In this document: piece by piece, positions 56,795 to 64,000 of the stretch | Layout of the letters: every line of letters begins with the position of its first letter | Numbering within the stretch: position 1 is the stretch's first letter | Source of the DNA: Mytilus californianus | Lineage: Eukaryota > Mollusca > Bivalvia > Mytilida > Mytilidae | DNA: 64,000 bases | Direction of reading: 5' to 3' | NCBI RefSeq assembly: GCF_021869535.1 | Contig: NW_026262668.1 | Span: forward strand, 72,313,558-72,377,557 | The notes under the pieces: model-generated | Told to the model about the DNA's origin: nothing | Seen by the model: only the letters and a program-made list of their open reading frames with translations | Database searches by the model: none | Made by a program: the position numbers and the translations under genes

Positions 56795-57841
56795 AGTCTT
56801 TTCGTACCATAACCATTTCGTACCATTCCCATTTCGTACCCAAAATTACCATTTCGTATCATGAATTTGCCATTTCGTACCATGAACATATACCATTTCG
56901 TACCATGAACATAAACCATTTCGTACCATATGGATAAAAAGATTTACCATTTCGTACTATATGGAAATCAAAGTACTGAAGTACTGAACATCGGATGACC
57001 GCAAGTTCTGGTGGATAGTCAAAGGCATTGTCTCAGAAAAAAATAAAATATCTCTATACCTCAGTGAAAGTTAGGTTTGAGGCACATAGATTTTTTTATA
57101 GGCAAGTTCCTGTGTGGATGATGGATAAATGACAGAGAATTCAACCTCACCGTAATAATTAGTATATTGTAGTGATCAAATCATGGGGCAATCATTTGTT
57201 ATCAGTATAATCTGGTATGTTGTTATATATTATATTAATATTTGTACAACAGTTATATATATATATATATATAGCAGATCATCTTAATAACTCTACCGGC
57301 AAATTTTCATCCATTTATACCATCATTCTATTCTACTATCCTAATGATAGTGCAGTGCAAGTGCATGTTGGACACTCTTCTGCAATAATTCGTTTTTCTA
57401 ATAGGTTTGATTTGAGTAGGCATTCATATTTCTCCCGCTAATGAATATGTATAGATGGAATTAATATATAACAATCGATAAGAGATATTCATCCGCAAAC
57501 ACAATTTTTCGGTACGTATGCATAGATATTAATGATTTTTTACTTATATATCTATATATATATTTCTCACGACAAAACATTTTCACATTATTTATTTATG
57601 TTCTTAAAAAATATTTTCATGAGTATTGAATTTCATTGAAGAAATGAATTTATAACAAGCGATAAGGAATCTTATTTTGCACTCGATAATATCCGCGTAT
57701 TTATACGAAATACGTACGGTTATCAGTCAAAAAACGCAAGTCACGTGGGTAGAAATGTGTGCGGCAACATAACACCGGAATGCCCTCAAGGTCATCCGCT
57801 GTATAAATGCTTTACCAAATGGTTATGGTACGAAATGACTA
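56795..57841. mobile_element. Candidate ~1.05-kb TIR element with ACCATTTCGTACC repeats
   Basis: The left end 'agtcttttcgtaccataacc' and the reverse complement of the right end 'agtcatttcgtaccataacc' match over about 24 bases. Just inside the left end, 'accatttcgtacc' recurs about seven times (56815-56965). The interior has a TA-dinucleotide run (57253-57273) and no transposase. No target duplication was established, so the boundaries are approximate. Confidence 0.5.
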
Positions 57842-57849
57842 TGATTCAC

Positions 57850-57935
57850 CGGAAATCGGCTTGTTTACCGTTATGCCATTAACCGATTTGTTTGAGTTTT
57901 TGACAAAGTGATAACGTGATCAAGGATCGTGAAAG
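57850..57935 (+). other. Possible 5'-UTR exon
   Basis: The sequence before a good donor (AAAG|GTGAGT, GT at 57936-57937). It could be spliced to the ATG exon at 59000. Proposed only from splice-site logic; the start of transcription is not identified. Confidence 0.2.
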
Positions 57936-58999
57936 GTGAGTAATTCATTTATATGTCCTCCAGTAATATAAATATTGAAAGGATATATTATCGAATTAGT
58001 GGGAAACAACGATCTTAGTATGAAAATGAAGAGTATAAAAAGGGTACTATCGGCAGCCATTACGTTTTTCTCTCTCAGCCTCTGGACCTGATGTCAATTT
58101 TCAAAGTCGTACAAGAAAACCTTTTGAGATTCAAAGTTGAAAATAGAACACGACAAAGAACATTCATTAAGCAATTTAAATTTTAAAAGGTCTCCTTAAG
58201 TTTCCACGTGCACATTTGACTACACAGTTGACCACTGAAAATACCCCATTTTTTTAGTGATTTGCTATACTGATGCAAGAAAATTTCCATGAGAAGAAAA
58301 TTAAAATAAAGATTTATTTGAACTACCCTAATCACTCTTTCCATAAAAATCAAGAAATTGTAATAGGTCATATGTTATAAGACAAAAACAAATGTGCATA
58401 TAATTATTTATGTTAATGTTTCACGATAATTACTATACTATATATAAAAATATTAATTTTCGCGAACCATTTAGGTCACGGAAATTCCAAAAATTACCAA
58501 GACTAAGGAGAGTTGTACAAATAATGTGAATACACAGAACCCCGATCCAATTCATCTTTTGCATAAAGTGTTCATCGTTTTCTGTTTTGTATCTACTAAT
58601 AACATTCCGTTTTTTAATAATTCCTATTTAAGTGTGCAAAAAATTGCATTAAACTAGATATTCCTAATGTTAAAATTCCGCCGATTGGTTGAATTACTGT
58701 GGTGATCCCTAAGGTTACGACAACATAACTATAAATACATTTCCTCCGCTGAAATTTAATGCTTCAGTGACGCTACTCTAAAAGGTAATATATTAATCCT
58801 GATGTAATCTTCAATTTTAAATGAAGCTGAAACTATATATCAGAAGAAGAGAAGACACTGACAGATTGTTAAATGAACGGCTATATAATGTATTTACATA
58901 AAATCCGATAGTGAGTAAGGATCTATCCCGCCATAAAAAATTCCATGAAGGAGACTTCTTCGACGTTGAAAACGGAGAATATAATTTTTTTGTTTTCAG

Positions 59000-59071
59000 A
59001 AATGCCGCTGAGCATGATGACAATTCATTTGTATTGCATTTGGGTGCTGTTGACTTTTGTCATTGAGAGCG
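59000..59071 (+). CDS. Candidate signal-peptide exon of a gene running right
   Basis: A strong acceptor (T-rich tract then tgttttcag, AG at 58998-58999) leads into AA-ATG at 59002. The frame reads MPLSMMTIHLYCIWVLLTFV then IESG and meets a strong donor G|GTAAGT (GT at 59072-59073), phase 1. The hydrophobic core LYCIWVLLTFVI with a small polar end looks like a secretory signal peptide or signal anchor. A short second exon carrying the start codon and signal peptide is common for secreted and receptor genes in bivalves. No downstream exon with a recognisable domain was found before the window ends, so the product is unknown and the exon could be spurious. Confidence 0.4.
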
Positions 59072-59079
59072 GTAAGTAA

Positions 59080-59895
59080 CAATCCCATTTCTTAGAAATG
59101 TAGGGGACAATGGACAAAATTTTGAACCTTGACGATATGGGTCACTGACATTTTTCTCTGATTTTAATATTTAACTATTTAATAATTTCTGAATTATCTG
59201 TATTTGCAATATCTTTGTATTTAACGTGTAACCATGACCATATCTTCAATTTGTTCAAGTTTATACACGATAAATGGCTATGATGAGGAATTTGTATGCA
59301 CAGTACAAATAAAGATGGCGGATATCATTAAATAATCGCGTGACATTATTATTTGTAAACAAAAGTCGAAACGAACACGTGTTGGTCGGAACTTTCCATA
59401 TCATTCCAAAATTTGGATTATTTTTACAGATTTTGCAAAAACTACTGGAGTTCCACCTATTTGTCAAACCAAATTTATTGTGTCTCGAACTAATATGTCC
59501 ATGAAACTTTTTCAATACAACATCATCATCCATATGATATATATAATATATAACTATAAAACACCAACAATCAATCAAGCAATCGTGAACGTCAAGATGA
59601 ACTAAAAATAATGTTTGTTCCAACAGGTACTGAATAACATATCTCTAATGACAGAAGTGTTGATTATCAATTAAAAGAATTTTAATTCGCAAAAATGATT
59701 CGTGCAATAATATAGCATTCGTTTTTTTACATACAAGCCTATATATCTATAGGAAATTGTGGTTCACCTATACCCACGAAATGCATGAAAATTGGTATCC
59801 AACGAATAATAACGTATCCACAGTATATGTTGAATTTAATTTATAGTTCTGTTTGTGTGAGAACCTTAAGTAACATACACATCGAGTAATGTTAA
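59080..59895. other. Non-coding stretch, nothing recognised
   Basis: If the 59000 exon is real this is its intron. The 120-residue minus-strand frame at 59261-59623 has no domain or splice support. Confidence 0.35.
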
Positions 59896-59897
59896 AA

Positions 59898-60115
59898 CCA
59901 CATTGCCTAATGACACACACACATTAAATAATGGTGAAACCACATCGAGTAATGACAAAACCATGTTAAGTAATGACAAAACTATATCAAGCCAATACGA
60001 AACCATATCGTGTAATATCGAAATATCATTAAGTAATGACTATTCCATATTGAGTTATATCAAAATATCATCAAGTAATAATAAAACAACATAACGTAAT
60101 ATCAGAGTTCCACAT
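59898..60115. repeat. ~21-bp minisatellite
   Basis: About nine degenerate copies of 'aagtaatgacaaaaccatat'. Because 21 is a multiple of three, one frame stays open with a seven-residue period (SSNDKTM, LSNDKTI, SSNNKTT), but it lacks an ATG and looks incidental. Confidence 0.7.
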
Positions 60116-60134
60116 AAGACAGCTGTGGCGTTCA

Positions 60135-60740
60135 ATAGTTTCCGTTCTCTAACTTTTGTTTTCCTCAACCAAATGTTATGAATAAAAAAAGGCAACAGTA
60201 GTATACCGCTGTTCGAAATTCATAAATCGATTGAGAAAAAAACAAATCCGGGTTACAAACTAAAACTGAGGGAAACACATCAAATATAAGAGGAGAACTT
60301 ATACACAATTCTTATTACCACAAAATACAGATCAAGTTTTCTATTTTGATGGAGTCTCTACAGCCGTTCTAGAGTTATGCCCCTTTACGAATGGAAAAAT
60401 TGCTGAATTTTTCGTTTCCGTTTTCTAACTTTAGTTTGCCTCAACCAAATGTTATGAAACGTATAAACAATGCTTATTACCACATAATACAGATCAAGTT
60501 CGAAATTGGGTGGAGTCACTTTTACAATTCTTGAGTTATCATGCCCCTTTATAAACATAAAAATTGATGAATTTTTCGTTTCTGTTCTCTAACTTAAGTT
60601 AGCCTCAACCAAATGTTATGAGACTTATACACAATACTTATTATCACAAAACTCAGATCAAGTACAAATTTGGGTAGCGTCACTTTTACTGTTCTTCAGT
60701 TATGCCCTTTATAACTTTATATGATATGCAAGTGGGGGTA
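60135..60740. repeat. 164-bp tandem repeat, about three copies, one interrupted
   Basis: 'caaccaaatgttatga' occurs at 60166, 60442 and 60606. The last two are 164 bases apart; the first gap is 276, i.e. 164 plus a 112-base insertion. Each unit carries 'atacacaat-cttattacc', 'cagatcaagt' and 'gtttccgttctctaact'. Confidence 0.85.
60184..60295 (-). mobile_element. 112-base truncated mussel repeat inserted in the tandem array
   Basis: 'ggcaacagtagtataccgct', 'tcataaatcgattgag', 'aacaaatccgggttacaaac' match the end of the 21866-22490 repeat. Read on the minus strand it ends in a T/A-rich tail after 'actactgttgcc', as expected for a 5'-truncated retroelement. The neighbouring units give the empty-site sequence. 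Confidence 0.8.
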
Positions 60741-60744
60741 TCAT

Positions 60745-60950
60745 CTGTGTCCCATGGACACATTCCCCATTTTTTTTTGGGGGGGGGATTTTTTTTCCTC
60801 AAAAAAAAAAGATGGAAGGGGGGTTAAAAAAAATTTTTGGGGGGTAACAATTTTTTTTTTTTGGGGGGGGTCAATTTTTTCCCTCAAGATTTAAGAAATT
60901 GTCAATTTTCCAAAGAAAAAAATTGGGGGTCACAATTTATTTTGCTAATT
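60745..60950. repeat. Low-complexity T/G-rich tract
   Basis: Alternating T-runs and G-runs (60771-60786, 60836-60842, 60864-60871) with A-runs between. G-runs of this density can form quadruplexes and also cause sequencing errors. Confidence 0.7.
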
Positions 60951-61139
60951 CTTTGTATATAGTCTGAAAACAGATTTACTAAGTATTGCGCAAGAGCACA
61001 GTGTATTGCACAACAGCAAGAAATCTTCAATTGAATATAAGTTCAAATCATACAACCAATTTCAAGTTCTTTGACTACATTTATTCTGTGTCAGAAACCT
61101 TTAATGTGTCAAATATTTAATTACAATCCAAATTCAGAC

Positions 61140-61260
61140 CTTTATCAAGCGTGAATATTGTGTCCATTTTTGCCCCAACTGTTCAGGGTTGGACATCTGC
61201 GGTCGTAGCCAGCTGCGCTCGGCGAAGCAGTTTATTGTCCAAGTGTATTATTAAAGTGCT
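61140..61260 (+). repeat. Bivalve interspersed repeat fragment
   Basis: 'gtccatttttgccccaactg', 'ttcagggttggacatctgcg', 'gtcgtagccagctgcgctcg' then 'gcgaagcagttt'. I recognise this as a common bivalve repeat end. Confidence 0.55.
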
Positions 61261-61264
61261 TTGC

Positions 61265-62135
61265 TTTGAGCTCAGTTCATTGTTATGCAAATGCATTCTT
61301 TGTGAAATAAAAATTTGACAGACAACTCACATCTGCACATGATCTTCTGTAAGGTAAGATAATTAAAACTGTCAGCACACGGAGTTGTTCCATCCATTCA
61401 ATGTATTTAAGTTGAGATTAAAACATTTTATTTACACTTGAACCAAACATTTTTTGTCTAGAAGCCAAATAAAAAAAACACAAATTTACCAAACAATGCT
61501 ACTCGTGCTACTAACAATGTGATGCTAGGTGGTTTTGTAACACTTGTTTTAAACATCTGTGCTGCCTGCTGATGAGTCCTGAGTGTAAATGATCATTCAC
61601 TTATACATACCGATAATGTTAGGAAGTATAAATAATTTTTTTTAATCCTTTTGTCCGTCAGTCCTGTTCATATCTAAAAGAATTTTAATCAGTTTATAGG
61701 AGTTATGAGCATCTGTATTGATATCTGCCATATCTGGTGTATTGTCGTTACTTAAAACATAGAGACAATTTCCACATTTATATAAAATCTCTTACTAATG
61801 CATGATACTTGGAAGATCCTTAACAAATTTTCAGTTTTATGTGGACAAACCCAAGTATGAAATGACCACCTCGAAGGAACATAAATAGAACCATACAAAT
61901 ATTACATGCATACAGGTTCTCGGACACCATCTCGCATACTAAAATCACATCAAGCAGAAATGCACCTAATGTGGTCCTCTTCTTATTTTGAGTTTTTGCT
62001 GCTATCCAAAATCAAAATTGTGGAAAATATTTTATTGAAATCATTTGGCAATCTTTGCAATCTTCTGCTTCTTTACGCAAATCTCTCCAGCGTTGCAGCA
62101 CACTCAGCTAGCTGTGTTCCCTTAAAGGATCATTT
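61265..62135. other. Intergenic stretch, nothing recognised
   Basis: The plus-strand 114-residue frame 61906-62250 runs into the next repeat and has no domain. Confidence 0.35.
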
Positions 62136-62137
62136 TT

Positions 62138-62645
62138 ATACGCCCGTTTACGGGACGTATTATGGTATACCTCTGTATGTCCGTCTGTCCGTCCGTCCGT
62201 CGTCAACATGTCGGACAATAACTCAAAAACGCTTTAACCAATTTGCATGAAACTTTGGTGAATTGTTTATATCTATTGACGTGAGCTCCCTTTCGATTTT
62301 TATAAATTTTATTTACGTTTCCGGGTTATGGGGTTTTATTCATTAAAAAAGGGAGATTTTCCAGTTTTCGGACAATTACTCAAAAATGTCTTGAGCAGTT
62401 TTCATGAAACTTTGCCAAATTGGTGAATTGTTTATGTCTATTGATGTGAGCTCCCTTTCGAATTCAATAAATTTTAGATTTTACGTTTCCGAGTTATGGG
62501 GTTTTATTCATTAAAAAAGGGGGATTTTCCAGTTTCCGGACAATTACTCAAAAATGCCTTCAGCAGTTTCATAAAACTTTGATGACTGGTTTATATCTAT
62601 TGAAAAAGCGACGGGCGTATCATGGGCTCATGGCGCAGCTGTTTA
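62138..62645 (+). mobile_element. Bivalve repeat bounded by 'atacgcccgt', with ~160-bp internal units
   Basis: Begins 'tatacgcccgtttacgggac' and ends 'gacgggcgtatcatgggctc' then 'atggcgcagctg', so the ends are short inverted repeats (atacgcccgt/acgggcgtat). Inside, 'ggacaattactcaaaaatg' recurs at 62213, 62370 and 62538, with 'tgtgagctccctttcga' and 'gttatggggttttattca' in each unit. A 'ccgtctgtccgtccgtcc' run lies near the left end. Confidence 0.75.
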
Positions 62646-62649
62646 TTTA

Positions 62650-63920
62650 AAATGTTAATGTATTCTCATAGAAGTTATTTCAAAGTTAAAATGTTGAAAG
62701 GAAATCCTCCAATGGTACGTTGCACATGCACAAAATTTATTTACAGGGATGTACACATTATATACATAAAGCACTCATAGTATGTTGGCCAATATGTAGA
62801 TTTGATATTAAAAGCAATGTCTAGCTAAATAAAATCTATGAACGGTCTACACTGATTTGGATTAGTGTCTCCTCCATGACAGTCTTGAGCATTAAAACTC
62901 AATATTAAATAAAAGACACTGCTATTTTCAGTGTTTGGTACAGGATGGCTGTCACTGTGCACAATAGTTCAACATAGAACCCTATGGGGAAAAACCAGAG
63001 AACTCTTTTTGTCAGAAAACACTGTCAAACATCCAAACATACTATCCACACTGATCTGTGTCCACACTTGTTGTTTAAAAAGATACTTTGATTCAAATTT
63101 TATATTCAATAGATTTTTTTTTTATCAGAGAAAATTAAACGAGACTCCGATTTTTGTCATTTATTTTTTAATTCAATGTTTTAAGCAAAATCCAGGCATT
63201 AAAAAAAATTAATATTGAAATTTTAAATATATTTTATTGCATACATTTCAACATAGTATAGCCGCCAAAAATTATCGACAGAGTTATTGGTCCTGAATAG
63301 GACTGATATAGATGGGTATGGGATCTATGGTCCCCTGTGAAAAGGTGGGGTGGGGGCGTTATTGTCCAAAATGGTAAATATATTGCCGAGCGTAGCGATG
63401 CTTATGTTTTTTACGATTTTATGCAACAACAAAAATGATATTTTCCTCTGAAAGAGGGGGCTCCACCGGCAACAGATGTCTCGTTACGTTAAATTAATTC
63501 AGATGGGACCTGATAATTAAAGGAAAACTAACTGTCTGATACACAATAATATAAATTGAAGATCACTTTAATACTGTTGATTTACATAAACCTTGATAAA
63601 AGAAGGAAAATGAATGAACATTTAAAAAATATATTTATAGATTTATAAATTTTAACCTAATAATTCTGGGCTTTCTCAAAGTTCAGCACTACTTTATTTA
63701 AGAAAACAAAATGCAGAACATTCATGCCTCCCTATTTTAACCATTTTTTACCGAGGAAAAAAATATGCTTATCTATACCTCAATAAAACCATAAATTGCC
63801 CAGCAAAAGGTACCCTTCAACCTCCAAGGGATCAAATAATATCACTGGAAGGCAATAGAATATAAAGCTCCTTATTTTTATATTAGTTACTAAATCTCAT
63901 CAATACAGCAACTTTATATT
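62650..63920. other. Intergenic stretch, nothing firm
   Basis: The 93-residue frame 62931-63212 has no ATG at its start and no domain. 'ttgccgagcgtagcgatgct' (63384) is a bivalve repeat phrase. Confidence 0.35.
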
Positions 63921-63925
63921 TAATT

Positions 63926-64000
63926 AGGGCCCCGCCGAATGGCAGACGCCCTAAAGTGATCAGTCTGTCCGTCTGTCCGTCTGTCCGTCCGTCCGTCCGT
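63926..64000 (+). repeat. Bivalve repeat with CCGT/CTGT microsatellite, cut by window edge
   Basis: 'agggccccgccgaatggcag' and 'acgccctaaagtgatcagtc' followed by tandem CTGTCCGT units up to the last base. Same start style as the element at 62138. Confidence 0.65.

Noticed and set aside
59903..60094. 63-residue Ser/Asn/Lys repeat protein
   Set aside because: It starts at a TTG rather than ATG and is fully explained by a 21-bp minisatellite.
61569..61595. CTGATGAGTCC as a hammerhead core
   Set aside because: There is no GAAA at the right distance and no stem II complement.

Overview
The window is eukaryotic, AT-rich, intron-bearing and crowded with interspersed repeats. The repeat families (several that I recognise from marine mussels, a mollusc-type tRNA SINE, hammerhead-ribozyme elements, Penelope-like reverse transcriptases) point to a bivalve, most likely Mytilus or a close relative. 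No prokaryotic, organellar or viral gene organisation is visible. Most open reading frames are chance frames inside repeats.

Likely host genes are few. A class A-like GPCR lies on the minus strand (42874-48567). It has two coding exons with matching splice phase and predicts 388 residues. The last coding exon of a paralogue lies on the plus strand at the left edge (1126-1406); the rest of that gene is outside the window. The two receptors converge and enclose about 41 kb of repeats. A possible signal-peptide exon (59000-59071) may start a gene running past the right edge. A second possible signal-peptide exon occurs twice, in duplicated DNA (31710 and 39581).

Layout: 1-1.4 kb receptor exon; 1.9-4.4 kb telomere-like DNA, a minisatellite and a SINE; 5.15-7.7 kb a decayed Penelope-like reverse transcriptase and its tail; 8.8-23.9 kb a diverged, heavily interrupted copy C of a roughly 6.5 kb unit. 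The interruptions in C hold a LINE relic, a 64-bp satellite with a 384-bp higher-order period, and a 6-kb inverted-repeat element with a second one nested inside. At 24.5 kb there is a zinc-knuckle ORF1/Gag relic. Copies A (26.07-32.99 kb) and B (32.99-41.24 kb) are direct tandem repeats that differ by insertions and deletions. At 41.7-42.2 kb is a tandem hammerhead (retrozyme-like) element. The second receptor gene follows, with repeats and a 277-bp near-palindrome in its intron.

The right third holds a 211-bp TIR element just upstream of the receptor, a 3.1-kb array of 41-bp repeats with higher-order structure, a complete non-autonomous CACTA-like transposon (53484-55436), another short-repeat TIR candidate (56795-57841), the candidate signal-peptide exon, and further tandem and interspersed bivalve repeats up to a truncated one at the window edge. 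The genes show no operon-like cooperation; the main story is a duplicated receptor family embedded in repeatedly re-invaded duplicated DNA. All homology statements are from reading the sequence, without alignment or database searches.
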